64,000 bases of DNA from Fasciolopsis buskii (lineage: Eukaryota > Platyhelminthes > Trematoda > Plagiorchiida > Fasciolidae): contig LUCM01002475.1 of assembly GCA_008360955.1 (NCBI GenBank), positions 12,643-76,642 of the forward strand, given 5' to 3'. A model generated the notes under the pieces. That model searched no databases and was not told where the DNA came from. It was given only the letters and a program-made list of their open reading frames with translations. The translations under genes and the position numbers were made by a program. Shown here piece after piece: positions 46,330 to 57,021 of the stretch. The first letter of the stretch is position 1. Every line of letters begins with the position of its first letter.

Positions 46330-48750
46330 ACTGGGCGCCGCAGATTTCATCGGCCAAAAAGAATAAACCCCCCGTTACGTGCTACCTGTGGACATTCAAA
46401 AAAACCAACTGCAGTAGCTGGGCAACGCTTTTCAAGCATGTGCACTTTCATACAAGGAGCAAAAAAGCAGGCGAAGATCGCATGATCCCTGAAGCCGAAC
46501 AAAAACAGTCCCTAAAAGCCGTTGGAGAGCATTAACGGATGGACAGTAGATGTCTGAATGCATTTGATGGGAAACAAGTGTAGAACGGGAACTTGAAATA
46601 TCTATGCTCAACTGTAGTGTGTACCATCGGGCAAATTTGACACCCACGGTTGGATGTAACCGAAACGTGCCCGATGAGTGAAATTCCGAGCACAAGTTGC
46701 CGTTTTCGTGGAATCACAATGTTCTCAAAAGGCAGCGAAAACACTAGACCTAACGATTTTACAATCTCATATTATAATAGCAATGACAAAGTAAAATTCA
46801 GTAAATAGATAATCTTCATAGCGGTTTGTTTACTCCTTCCATTTCTATGTTGATTTTCTCGACCTACGATAATGTGCGTATTTCGTGTGCTGCGTGGCCT
46901 GTAGGCCGTTTACTCTGCTTTGTTTCGCAAATGTTGTTTCTACCTGGGTGTGCTAACTGGGCTTCGACTGTTGTCGGATTTTCTACTTCAGTGGATTTTA
47001 GGTCTGTTAGGCGGCCGCGTTAGCTGTTTTGTCCCAATTTTCGTGATTTTCCGGGCCCTACCAGATTTGAATTCACTGTCAATATGCCGAAATTGTAACC
47101 TAACCTGGATTTTTTGTAGTAGATCGTGGGATTATTGTTTTTTTGTGTGAAAATTTATATAACTGAGATTATTTAAGGCCATTGTATGGATCTGGTTAGC
47201 CTCAGTTCCCTGTGAGTCCCTATCGGGTAAAAGGCCGTGGCTCTATCAAATAGATCCCTCTCGTTGGCTTGAACTTGTGACTAATATGTCTTCTGTTGCG
47301 GGTACTGGTATTGATTTTCACAGGTTGCCCGTTCTCCTGAAGGGATGATAGATCAGCCCTTAGCCTCCTGCCAGGCCGCACTCACGGGACGGCGAATTCG
47401 GCCCGGATTTTCGGTCTCACTTCTCGAACAAATAAGGTTCCCAAGGGAACGGTGGTGAGTCAAAATTGTAGCTGGTCTTCCCATCTAAACCCGCGTAACA
47501 CCATGAGGCAAGTTGTTGCTCGCCCCACCATATGAAGCCTTGAAGTTCCCGCAGCGTTATACTTGAAACAGAAGGCACCTTGGAGGTGCACATCAGCTTG
47601 GAGTTGTACAATGACTGGAGAAACGAACAGTAAATAGCTTCTAAAATTTCTCAAACGAAGGCGCAGACCTCGAGGGCATGGCCGCGTGCACGGGCGGTTA
47701 AGCGGAACAAAGAACTGCGGAAGGAATGACAATATATCCTACATTCCCTCTGGGAACCTGTATATATATGCGCGCGCTTCTGGTTATTCACTTGTAAGCG
47801 ATGTCCCTCCAATGAACAAATAGGGGTTTCCAGATTGTCCCAGTTCGTCAGGTTCTTATTCCTCGCCACTGTTTTAAATCATTCGCTTATGCCAAAACTC
47901 CCTAATCGTCTAGAAAAACCAAGAACAGCAGCAGCCTTTCAACCAACCCTTGCTGCAAACGACTGCCGCCCTCGTGCCGAGCGGAATATGAGTCGGTGAC
48001 CATCGAAGCGAATGACATGTATTTGGACAAGTCTGTCTGCAGTTCGCGCTCCATGGAAATCATGGCGAACGCAAATGCGGCGAGCGAGCGAGAAAAGTAA
48101 TAAGAAACAATGAGCTTACTTCTACATTACCGATCATCCATCGGGATTCTTCTGTTATTGTTAGACTAAAAGAAATCACATATTGGTTTCCCTCGGTCAG
48201 CATCCAGTGACCGACCGGTCCTCTGGCTAATTCAACCTATCGCCACCAGTCGAACCTATTTTACGGCATTCTTGCTTAGCTATGCTCATTAATGCTGATC
48301 TTTGACTAGGATAATGCGTATGACGATTCATCATCCACCACTACATGTTGCCCGTTTGAAATGGTCCCAGTGTTCATCTACATTTTTGTTCGTCAAAGAT
48401 CCTGGCTCGTCTAATAGTTTCTGTCTCTGATTTGTCAACGTCTGCGTCAAGTGAACGTTGTGACCACTGGAATTTGCGGTCCTCGTCGATGGGTATTAGC
48501 TGCAGCGGAAATCTCAACTGACCTAGTGTATTGTCCAATTCCATGTACGTGGACTAATAGTTTTGGGGATAACTGCGTCAACATTGGCTTATTGTGATAT
48601 GATCGACCTAAATCGAAGTATCTGCGAAGTTAGAATACCATCTTGCTGTGCGACGCGAATTGTCGGAAATTTGTCCTAGACAGGAGAAACCCATCCCGGT
48701 TATCTGGATGGCCAGTGGATAAGGATCAATGCCCACTTAAACAAGCTTCC
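46330..48750. other. Unassigned region
   Basis: Frames up to 90 codons (47460-47732 and 46432-46695 on the minus strand, 46826-47150 on the plus strand) without motifs. 47400-47870 carries three overlapping minus-strand frames that could be one decayed protein, but I cannot name it. No RTE motif is seen until about 48903. Confidence 0.35.
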
Positions 48751-48764
48751 GATATATATATATA

Positions 48765-48796
48765 ATTTTGTTTACGCATCCAGATACTACTTCCTG

Positions 48797-48836
<40 letters not shown>

Positions 48837-48871
48837 CAGAATCGGATCTGTAGCATTAGGAGTGTTTATGG
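48765..48871. repeat. (TA)n array with conserved flanks (module copy 1)
   Basis: A pure TA tract (48799-48833) is preceded by CATCCAGATACTACTT (48778-48793) and followed by CAGCAGAATCGGATC and AGGAGTGTTTAT. The left flank recurs as CATCCGGATACTACTT before the TA array at 56404-56448. The right flank recurs as CACCAGAATCGAAT and AGGAGTGTGCAT after the array at 58030-58090. Confidence 0.75.
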
Positions 48872-48918
48872 AAGCTCTTCATCGAAGAGTCCACAGAAGA
48901 CTCTTCGATGAAGAGCTT
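48872..48918. repeat. Perfect 20 bp-arm hairpin
   Basis: 48872-48891 is the exact reverse complement of 48899-48918, with a seven-base loop (CACAGAA). The right arm overlaps the end of the RTE reading on the minus strand: V-S-N-T-E-V-R-R-K ends at about 48903. Confidence 0.85.
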
Positions 48919-49441
48919 GCGCCTGACTTCTGTGTTACTAACAAAAGTCTCCCACCATATTCATCGAAAACTATAAAGACAACGGTGTCCTAACATCGGC
49001 ATTCTTCGCATATTTTCCCATCTCAGTGGCCGTGCTTGGTAGTCGTGAAGCAATACCAACTTCCCTGCTGCCGTGTGTCCTCGAACTTTGATCAGTAATG
49101 GGACGTCATGTCGGATGCAGAAGCATCCCAAATTAGCAAAAACCGATCGCCCTTTCTGTGTGCGCGAAGCCACTCCATCTGTTATGCGACGGCCATGTAA
49201 GATGTAATTGCCCAAGTAACTAAATTTGTCCACCTCATCTGGTTGCTGGCCTGCAAGAACAAAGTTCAGCTTTGAGTCAATCCAGTCCTGCAACAGTATT
49301 CTACACTTCAACGGTGCAAAACGCATCCAAAACAAACCTACACTATCGTTTAGACGATGGAGAAAAATCCACAACTTACTTGGAGGATGGAGCCGTCTCC
49401 ATAACCATTTCGACGACGGTCTAAGAGGAAGGGTAAAGTAG
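48903..49441 (-). pseudogene. RTE-clade LINE: C-terminal RT part
   Basis: A 137-codon minus-strand frame (48961-49374) reads L-N-D-S-V-G-L-F, R-F-A-P-L-K-C-R-I-L-L-Q-D-W, L-A-G-Q-Q, D-K-F-S-Y-L-G-N-Y-I and G-H-R-C-L, which is the distal RT and C-terminal region of flatworm RTE elements. After one stop it continues W-W-E-T-F-V-S-N-T-E-V-R-R-K and then runs into the hairpin at 48872-48918. The catalytic YADD part would lie upstream on the minus strand but is replaced by other sequence beyond about 49441. The part from 49239 upward is duplicated at 55306. Dead and truncated at both ends. Confidence 0.85.
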
Positions 49442-50112
49442 GGATATTAGTAGGGTCATGAGTCACGGCATTCGGAGGAGAGGAAATGCACTTTATCCAC
49501 CACTGATGTTTACCAAATACGGTTGTGATTAGTTCACCGTCTATATAACGAAAGCGATTTTGTTGATTTCAGCGTCGTGAGAATTAGCTATCGACTCATT
49601 ACTTGGTATACTTTAAATTAGTCTCCGCGAATTGCGAGCAGCTTGGTCTTTCGTGGAAGCAATATTAGCTTCCAAATGCCTCAGTAGGGTCGGGGTGGAT
49701 GTCTCAGGCTCTGAGTGAGCTTTTCGCTCTGGAAGCCTCACCAAATGCTCCCAAATGACTGGAGTTTCACGCAGCCTCTGTTGAGGAAGTCCTACACTAC
49801 ATTCTCGCGATGGAGTTGCTTCCACTAAAGTACGAGGACGAAGACGAACGCCTGGCGTCCTCCACTGAGCTGACTGGTGTGTGATAGTCAATCTGGTGTG
49901 GATGACTAGACTCTGATTCCAAACTAACCACGAATGACGTACGAAGCATACGCCTGTATGCTCACCTGCGTCTGTAGTAAACAGGTGTACTGGACACCCA
50001 GGATGTTTAGCCCTATCCGAAGGGTGTGTTCCCTGGACAATCAGTAAGCGGTCCGCAGTGGGCTGCGTGACACTCAGATCGTCCTACTGTCTTGTAGTTT
50101 AAACCATTTCGG
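49239..50112. repeat. 874 bp direct duplication, copy 1
   Basis: Matches 55306-56179 at a constant offset of 6067. A 92-codon minus-strand frame (49613-49891) and the RTE end (49239-49441) are identical in both copies. Differences seen are one base near the left edge, a cluster at about 50024-50032 and one near 50106. The duplicated unit is RTE sequence plus about 670 bp that I cannot assign, so the duplication did not follow element boundaries. Confidence 0.9.
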
Positions 50113-50119
50113 TTTTGGC

Positions 50120-51040
50120 CCAGCCGAACGGAGATATTAATCCACCTTTACTTTATTTTATCACATTCGTATTAGTACACGTAGTTTACATTGCGAGTCT
50201 GTTCTTAGGATAGACTTCATCGCAACTCATTCCTGAGTCTCGTGTTAGTCTTCACTCATTCCCGGGGTCACGGTTCCTTATGACCTGGGCAAATACAATT
50301 GATCACGAAACATGCAAATGCATCCTTTGGACAAAGTGGGACTAACCTTGACCTGGCTGTACCGTTTTCTTTTTTGCCGTGGAGCATGGGCCGTGTACAA
50401 GAAAATTCTTTCTGTTCTCTCCCCTCGTGTACTTAAGCATGCGATTGAAAATCCAGATTTCTGAATGACCTTCGGCTGAACTAGATGTACCCTATCCTGG
50501 TAGTTTATTCAGAAACAAACAAGTAGATTAGGTTGGAACAAAGCCGGAGATTTTGACGGTTGATTCCATCCAGTCGTTAACGCCCCTCCGCAAGCGAAAG
50601 TTGTAGATCCTAATTTCTAGATCGAGAAATTGCCAGCTTATTGGTTGAGTGTGACTTCTTTTGATCTTGTTATCGACCAAGATAAGACATTCTGTGTTGG
50701 ACCTGTTTGGGCTTTGAACTACTATGACTTTTTGGATGGGAGTCCTATGTTGCTCACATAATATGATAACAGACTGCACCTTTAATAACTTAGGCGGACA
50801 TATAATTTTGCTGTAAAAAAGTTTCAAATTTCACAGCAATTAATCTTCTGTCGAAATGCTCTGACTTTGGTTATTACGTAGCAGCATTCTTTAGTCAAGG
50901 GAAGAAAAGGGAACGAGGAATTTTGGAAAGCCGAATGCAAGGTAATAAGTTGACCAATGTTGTAGAGGAGTAATGATGTCGAGGGCAAGAATGTCACTGT
51001 TCAACCGTATCACCTACCTTCTCCAACCACCACCTAGGGA
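50120..51040. other. Unassigned segment between duplicated blocks
   Basis: One minus-strand frame of 99 codons (50528-50827) without recognised motifs. No repeat match to other parts of the window was noticed. Confidence 0.35.
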
Positions 51041-51045
51041 TCTCT

Positions 51046-52380
51046 TGGACCACAACACGACAGTTTAACTGCACCTACACAAGCCAGTAACATTGGTTTA
51101 AGTTTTCACATTTGCTTGCCATCTCAGTGATTGACCACCTCCATGCATCTTCCAGCCATTACCTAGCCCGGAGAACAGTGCACAACAAGACAGGCATATT
51201 GCGGACATGCGCGACACATGCCCAAACCACCTTAATCTACTCACATTCAATGCCTCTTCTAAGCATTACTCACAAAACTCCACCGTTATACTCTACTAAT
51301 ACTACAAAGATAAGGGTGTTTAAGCAATAAAAGTCTTCGCACATCTGTCTGTAATGACTATCTTTGTGAGCTGACCTCACTGCTACTGTATAAACGTGGC
51401 CTTTGTTTGATAACCGGATATCACGCCGACAATACAGATCCCACAAGGTACTGAATGCCAATCGAACCTTCTGGATACTTGAAGACAATATCCAAGATAC
51501 GACCACCTGGTCAGATACAACTATCCCACCAACTAAGTCTATCTACCCCATCCAATTCTTTCCTTGCAAGGATGGATCGGCTTCGAGCCAATCCAGTCCT
51601 GCAACAGCATTTTGCACGTCGAAGGTACAAAGCAAATCCCAAACATACCCACATTATCGTCCAGATGATGGAGAAAAATCGGCAACTTACTTGAGTCTTC
51701 GCCCAGTAGCAAAACGTCGTCCGGATATTCTAAGTCACAACTTCCTGTCTGGGTTAATACCAATGCCGCTATTCTCATAGGAGGATAAGACAACTTCCAT
51801 AACCATCTCGATGACAAATCTGAAAAGGAAAGGCGAAAGAGGGCAACCCTGGTGAACGCCATTTCTCTTGGTGACCTCGAGTGAAAGACCGTTGTGAGAA
51901 CGAAATCTGCCCCGGCTGTTTGCACACAAAGACTAAAAATGTGAAATAAATTTCTCTAGCACATCTTTCAATGGGAGATAGTGCCACAGGTTTGCACAAT
52001 CGACTGAACCGGACACCGCTTTCAGATAAAAAATGACAGAGTTCATTGGCCTACGGAAGGAAAGTTTATGTTCTAGGATTTGTCGTGGAGGAAAAATTTG
52101 GTCAATACAACCCCGACTGGGCGGAAACCGGCTTGGTTCTCGCGCACGCACCTCTCTTGAGTACTGGTTAATCGGCTGATGATAATGCACGCGATCAGTT
52201 TGGATGTAATGTTTACCAAACCGATTGTTCTGTTTTTCATATGAGGTTCCATTATCTTGCTTGTAAATCGATGCAATTACCGATTCATATCAGTTCTTAG
52301 GAATTTCCTGTTTTGCCCAGATCGTAGCCAAGAGTTTGTTTAATTCTCACGTTAGCACTTGGTCACCGTTATTGAAAAAG
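51046..52380. repeat. 1335 bp direct duplication, copy 1
   Basis: Matches 61799-63133 at a constant offset of 10753. All eight open frames across it, on both strands, are identical in the two copies. Identity stops abruptly on the left at TGGACCAC (51046 with 61799). On the right, after ATTGAAAAAG, similarity drops to a visibly divergent but still homologous RTE sequence for about 35 bp. Confidence 0.92.
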
Positions 52381-52560
52381 AGCTGTAACGATTCATCAGG
52401 CTCAGCTGCCCTGTGCTTCTTAAGAAAGCCAATCTCCCACTTTCGATTAGAGGATCGACATTTTACGCCGGTTCATTTGCAGACAAGAGTTTAGGGTCTA
52501 TTGAGGCGGTGGACCAACCAAACAGCTTTCTAAGCTGCTGAGCCCAACGCATTAGGGACG
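51370..52560 (-). pseudogene. RTE-clade LINE: RT domain, copy 1
   Basis: Read on the minus strand from about 52560: F-G-W-S-T-A-S-I-D-P (domain before RT), I-G-L-V-N-I-T-S-K-L-I-A-C (52180s), E-N-Q-A-G-F-R-P (about 52120), R-G-C-I-D-Q-I-F, Q-G-C-P-L-S-P-F-L-F-R-F-V-I-E-M (51830s), L-E-Y-P-D-D-V-L-L-L-G-E at about 51700-51735, R-R-D-I-R-L-S and V-Y-T-V-A-V-R-S. The YADD box is Y-P-D-D: the Asp pair is kept and the Ala is replaced by Pro. Frame changes separate the blocks. Below about 51370 the sequence stops resembling RTE. Dead and 3'-truncated. Confidence 0.85.
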
Positions 52561-52569
52561 ATCGTGTAA

Positions 52570-53425
52570 GTGAATCGGTGAAACATCAGGCACTATTACA
52601 GTCAGCCGCCCCGATTACACTTCGCTTTCGTAGACCGGTAAAGGTTGCCGCTACTGCCGACAACTGCAGCACTTTCCAGTCCCCTACACTTTCTTATCTA
52701 CCGCTGCCCCCAGTCATTTCTCAGAATCCTGGTCAGTTGATATCTCACGGATCTACGCATTTTATTGTATGTGATATGCAGAGGGACGGATCTGCGAGCA
52801 TCCAACAGAGCAACCGGAATCAAGGATATCTATCGTTTTAGAGGTTTATGTGTCAGAGTCCTATGCGGCAGTTGCCCGTGAATGCAAGTGCTCTTCGATC
52901 TGCTCCCAGTGTTCGCTTGGATCCTGGGCATTTTGTTCAAATGATAACCGCATTCAGTCAGCGGTTATCATCCAGAGTCAGCTGTGCAGGGGAGGTGGAT
53001 TTTGTGCTGGTGTGACCATAGACTGGGCACAAACAAAAGCGAGCTCGGACCAAAGCATGACCCGAGTCCACAGGTGTTGACCAGAATGGCTGACAATCCT
53101 CGATTGATCCACGCCACCGGTGACCGATCAATACGAATCCAACGTCATGAAGGTGAAGTAGGACGTCAGGTGAGCCAATGTCGCTTTTTATGGCAAAAAT
53201 GGTGTTCGCCAGAAACGATCTGTGGTCAGAACGACCTTGGATGAGAAATTATTTGTTATCGGTGCTGTCGGCACTATCGGTCGGGACAGAAAATCGGTTT
53301 GCGATGTGCCGTCCCGTCTCCGTTAATTAGACAAGTTGGACTTTAAAATTCCAGTCAACGAATTCAACTTCCGTTGAATGCTTATTGCGCAGTAATCCAG
53401 GTTAATCCATTCTAACCGTTTCCTC
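52570..53425. other. Region upstream of the plus-strand RTE; contains a family D piece
   Basis: Open frames of 76-87 codons (52578-52841, 52850-53080, 52984-53244) have no RT motif. 53055-53200 is similar, in inverted orientation, to about 61040-61210. A perfect 11 bp hairpin with a nine-base loop sits at 52941-52971. It may include decayed upstream RTE coding sequence, but no endonuclease motif was readable. Confidence 0.4.
53055..53200 (+). repeat. Repeat family D, fragment
   Basis: Reverse-complement match to 61040-61210. Shared blocks are CCCGAGTCCACAGGTGTTGACCAGA, TGGC.GACAATCCTCGA, CCACCGGTGACCGAT and CCAACGT..TGAAGGTGAAGTAGGACGTCAGGTGA. Much of it is exact, so the two copies separated recently. 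Confidence 0.8.
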
Positions 53426-53429
53426 AAAC

Positions 53430-54480
53430 CGAATTAGGAAGTTCGTGAACCTGCTGCGAGCATTGTACTCGCATACCTATGGTCGCGTGAGGGTATACGA
53501 TGAACTGTCAATTTCATTCGAAACGACTAGCGGAGTTCGACAAGGGTGTGCCATCTCGCCATTCTTGTTCAACTTTTTCGTGGACGAGGTGTTGCAAGAT
53601 GCTTTAGGAGGTCTCCGAGATGTAGGAATCGAACTGGAAAATGGTGAGAAGCTATGCGACCTAGATTACGCAGACGAAGTTGTGTGCCTGTTCGAGTCTG
53701 CGGACCATGCACAATGGGCACTAGATAGACTGTCGAGATCGGTTGCTCGGTTCGGCATGTGCTTTGGACCTTCAAAGTGCAAAGTGCTTTTGCAGGAATG
53801 GACGACAGTAATGCCGAACTTGATACTGGATGAAGAGGAACTAACGGTTATGGACCGTTTCACCTACCCTGGTAGGTGCATGTCGAACGATGGTAGCTCG
53901 GAATTGGAGATAAATACGCGTATATCGAAGGCACGAGCAGCTTACGCTGCACTGGACTGAACGATTTGTGGCGTCGGCCTGATATTTCACTGAAATTGAA
54001 AGGCCGTGCGTACTGTGCCGCAGTGCGCTCAGTTCTGTTGTGCGGTTGCGAGACATGGAGTGTGCGTGTGGGCGATGTTCATCGGTTAGAGGTTTTCCAC
54101 CACCGATGTGTACGTGGTATAGTCAGGATTAGATGGAGTGACCGGGTCAGTAATGTGGAGCTGAGGAAGCTAGTATTAGGTGTTAACTATGAAAAATACC
54201 TTATCTCGGCGTATAAAACTTAGTAGACTGTGCTGATTGGGTCACGTGTTGCGTATGGCGAACTTTCGTCTAACATAGCGCACCTTTGTGTTCCTCCCAC
54301 GGAGTGGAAGAAGTCATATGGAGGTCAACAGATAACGTGGCAACGTGGACTAAGAAGGTGCACAGCAACCTTAGGTCATTTAGGTGTTTCTTGTCTTCGT
54401 AGTTGGGGTCCGAAAGACACGCCAACTAGCTGGCTGGAAACACTGAATGATATGACAGTGAACCGTGAACAGTGGTAATC
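53430..54480 (+). pseudogene. RTE-clade LINE: RT palm to C-terminus, best preserved RTE copy
   Basis: A 171-codon frame (53445-53960) reads L-R-A-L-Y-S-H-T, T-S-G-V-R-Q-G-C-A-I-S-P-F-L-F-N-F-F-V-D-E, L-D-Y-A-D-E-V-V-C-L-F (the catalytic YADD is YADE, second Asp to Glu), F-G-M-C-F-G-P-S-K-C-K-V-L-L-Q-E-W, D-R-F-T-Y-P-G-R-C and I-N-T-R-I-S-K-A-R. After a frameshift at about 53960 the 85-codon frame 53966-54223 continues W-R-R-P-D-I-S-L-K-L-K-G and G-C-E-T-W-S-V-R, and the frame at 54230-54478 gives W-Q-R-G-L-R-R, W-G-P-K-D-T-P and N-R-E-Q-W. Order and spacing match RTE proteins. The upstream finger and endonuclease are absent (5'-truncated). Its sequence differs from the minus-strand RTE copies, so it is a separate subfamily. 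Confidence 0.88.
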
Positions 54481-54587
54481 GTGTTGTCATTTTCTATCGA
54501 ATCAGAATGATTGAGACCACGTGCGCTTGTACAGTTAGACTGTGTTTCGTGTGTTGGCTGCGGCAGCATCTTATCTCTTCCCGCCCG

Positions 54588-54608
54588 TGATGATGATTAT
54601 GATTATGA
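54588..54608 (+). repeat. RTE 3' tail, TGATGATGATTATGATTATGA
   Basis: A TGA/TTATGA microsatellite sits about 110 bp after the RTE coding end. RTE-clade elements typically end in short TGA-type repeats instead of poly(A), so this is the likely 3' terminus of the element at 53430-54480. Confidence 0.65.
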
Positions 54609-54884
54609 AAGTTCTTAGATATTGCTGTGAAGTAGTAGCCGAAATTGGAAGTGACCGTAAAAACTGAACACAAATCTACATAGGAATATATCAGTTTAGT
54701 TCAGTTTTTAAAACTTTTAACTCTACACGAACGAGCTTTGATTTTGTTGGAAGAAAAATCAAATGCACACAAGCAGAATATGTTTAGAGTCGCTAAAATA
54801 TGTTGAATCCAAAGAAACCACTAACTGTGGCATTTAGTGATGTCACCTAAGGTTACCAGTCACTGCAGAATGCATCTTGAAAAT

Positions 54885-55165
54885 AGCTAATTTGTTTCCA
54901 AGTGGCCGAGATACATATATAAGTTACTTTGGTCTTCGCCCAGCAATACAGCATCTCCGTATTCCAAATCTCTTGTCTGAGAATACATCGGTGACACTTG
55001 TCACGTGAGAACAAAGCTATCTCCACAGTCGTTTGGATTACGAAGTGCGGAAGAAGACAGCACAAAGGGGAATCTTGACGAACGAAACTTCTGGTGATTT
55101 ACTCTTGTGGAAGATCGCCGTAAGTACGAATTCCGCCTCGGTTGTTTGCATACAACTAGTGATTC
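54885..55165 (-). pseudogene. RTE-clade LINE fragment (RT palm)
   Basis: On the minus strand, frame-shifted pieces match the copy at 51370-52560. The clearest is D-L-E-Y-G-D-A-V-L-L-G-E-D-Q-S at about 54931-54978, corresponding to D-L-E-Y-P-D-D-V-L-L-L-G-E-D-S-S there. The YADD box is destroyed (YGDA). Sequence beyond about 54885 is not RTE-like. A short dead fragment, 140 bp from the duplicated RTE piece at 55306. Confidence 0.65.
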
Positions 55166-55305
55166 TTATTACATGTTAACATTTTACTACGGTCACCATT
55201 ATATGTATGTACATCTATATAAAAACCTTAGAAACAAGAACAGAATGATGCAGAATATACTCATCCAAATACCACTTGCAGTTTCGATACATGCATATGT
55301 ATATT

Positions 55306-55508
55306 CTGGTTGCTCGCCTGCAAGAACAAAGTTCAGCTTTGAGTCAATCCAGTCCTGCAACAGTATTCTACACTTCAACGGTGCAAAACGCATCCAAAAC
55401 AAACCTACACTATCGTTTAGACGATGGAGAAAAATCCACAACTTACTTGGAGGATGGAGCCGTCTCCATAACCATTTCGACGACGGTCTAAGAGGAAGGG
55501 TAAAGTAG
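55306..55508 (-). pseudogene. RTE-clade LINE fragment inside duplication copy 2
   Basis: Same residues as the start of the copy at 48903-49441 (L-N-D-S-V-G-L-F, F-A-P-L-K-C-R-I-L-L-Q-D-W), truncated by the duplication edge at 55306. It carries no catalytic residues. Confidence 0.8.
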
Positions 55509-56179
55509 GGATATTAGTAGGGTCATGAGTCACGGCATTCGGAGGAGAGGAAATGCACTTTATCCACCACTGATGTTTACCAAATACGGTTGTGATTAGT
55601 TCACCGTCTATATAACGAAAGCGATTTTGTTGATTTCAGCGTCGTGAGAATTAGCTATCGACTCATTACTTGGTATACTTTAAATTAGTCTCCGCGAATT
55701 GCGAGCAGCTTGGTCTTTCGTGGAAGCAATATTAGCTTCCAAATGCCTCAGTAGGGTCGGGGTGGATGTCTCAGGCTCTGAGTGAGCTTTTCGCTCTGGA
55801 AGCCTCACCAAATGCTCCCAAATGACTGGAGTTTCACGCAGCCTCTGTTGAGGAAGTCCTACACTACATTCTCGCGATGGAGTTGCTTCCACTAAAGTAC
55901 GAGGACGAAGACGAACGCCTGGCGTCCTCCACTGAGCTGACTGGTGTGTGATAGTCAATCTGGTGTGGATGACTAGACTCTGATTCCAAACTAACCACGA
56001 ATGACGTACGAAGCATACGCCTGTATGCTCACCTGCGTCTGTAGTAAACAGGTGTACTGGACACCCAGGATGTTTAGCCCTATCCGAAGGGCGTATGAAC
56101 TGGACAATCAGTAAGCGGTCCGCAGTGGGCTGCGTGACACTCAGATCGTCCTACTGTCTTGTAGTTTAAACCACTTCGT
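55306..56179. repeat. 874 bp direct duplication, copy 2
   Basis: Copy of 49239-50112. At its left edge the RTE reading on the minus strand (L-A-G-E-Q-P, about 55318) breaks into unrelated sequence, whereas copy 1 continues in RTE for 340 bp. Copy 1 therefore keeps the original junction on that side. Internal frame 55680-55958 (minus, 92 codons) is unchanged. Confidence 0.9.
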
Positions 56180-56401
56180 TAAAGGTTCGCGCGGGGCTCC
56201 CTCGACGAAGAGCTTCCATGCACTCTCCTCACACTACAAATTGGTTTCCGGTAAGACATACCAATTCGTAGTGAACAAGTATAAGGATGTTGTGACCGGA
56301 GAGTACCCGGTACGCATACCTGACGCGCGACAATAACCGCGAGACCATTCGTGTGCTCCCGAGCGAATTTTATTTTCTCATCCGGATACTACTTACAGTT
56401 G

Positions 56402-56451
<50 letters not shown>

Positions 56452-56995
56452 CTTATTACAGCTTGGCACAAGTAATATTGCATCGTTCTCCGTTTGTGTT
56501 TGTCATTCAGATAGTGGGAGTACGATACTGCGGTATTTCAGTTGAATTGCTGAAAGTTAAGAAAATCCTCTGGAGTTTGCTGACCGCTTTGTTGGTGCAA
56601 ATCGAGCAACCGCTCTATGCTGTTGTGACTTTGTGCATTCCGATATAATTACTATTAATTTTCCGTGATGGTGGTGTTACCCTTCGAGTTTTCAGGTTAT
56701 GACTCTTTCAGTGCACCGTTATGGAAAACACGGGATCAGTTGCATTAATATGCGCTAATTATATTCAGTAGAATGCGGTTTATTGTAGGCGAGCGTGGTG
56801 GTGATAGAAAATTTGGTTGTCTTTGCATATCTGTGCTTATCTCAAGCGCGTTGTTTATCCGTTACTAACTGCTTCTTTTTCTCATGGTCCTTCAGAGTAA
56901 CTGGTTCGGTAATGAAAGACCGAATGTACGATTGGAATTAATCCAATTCTACTGAGTTCTGTTTTATTGCCCTCCCAAAGTTACCTGCATTCTTG
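56180..56995. other. Segment between duplication copy 2 and the candidate exon
   Basis: Holds CGACGAAGAGCTTCCATG at about 56203-56220 (similar to the hairpin arm at 48899-48918), an AATTGGT/ACCAATT hairpin near 56240-56275 and the (TA)n module at 56360-56450. A polypyrimidine tract ending CTTCAG at 56896 and another ending TTGTTAG at 56999 could be splice acceptors. Confidence 0.45.
56360..56450. repeat. (TA)n array with conserved left flank (module copy 2)
   Basis: ATTTTATTTTCTCATCCGGATACTACTT precedes a TA tract (about 56404-56448). The same left flank, with few changes, precedes the TA tract at 48799. The right flank (TTTGTCTTATTACAG) is not shared. Confidence 0.7.
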
Positions 56996-57021
56996 TTAGC
57001 GTATGGTTATCGACGTTCATC

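Noticed and set aside
49613..49891. 92-codon minus-strand frame, identical in two places
   Set aside because: Its conservation is explained by the recent 874 bp duplication, not by selection, and no domain is visible.
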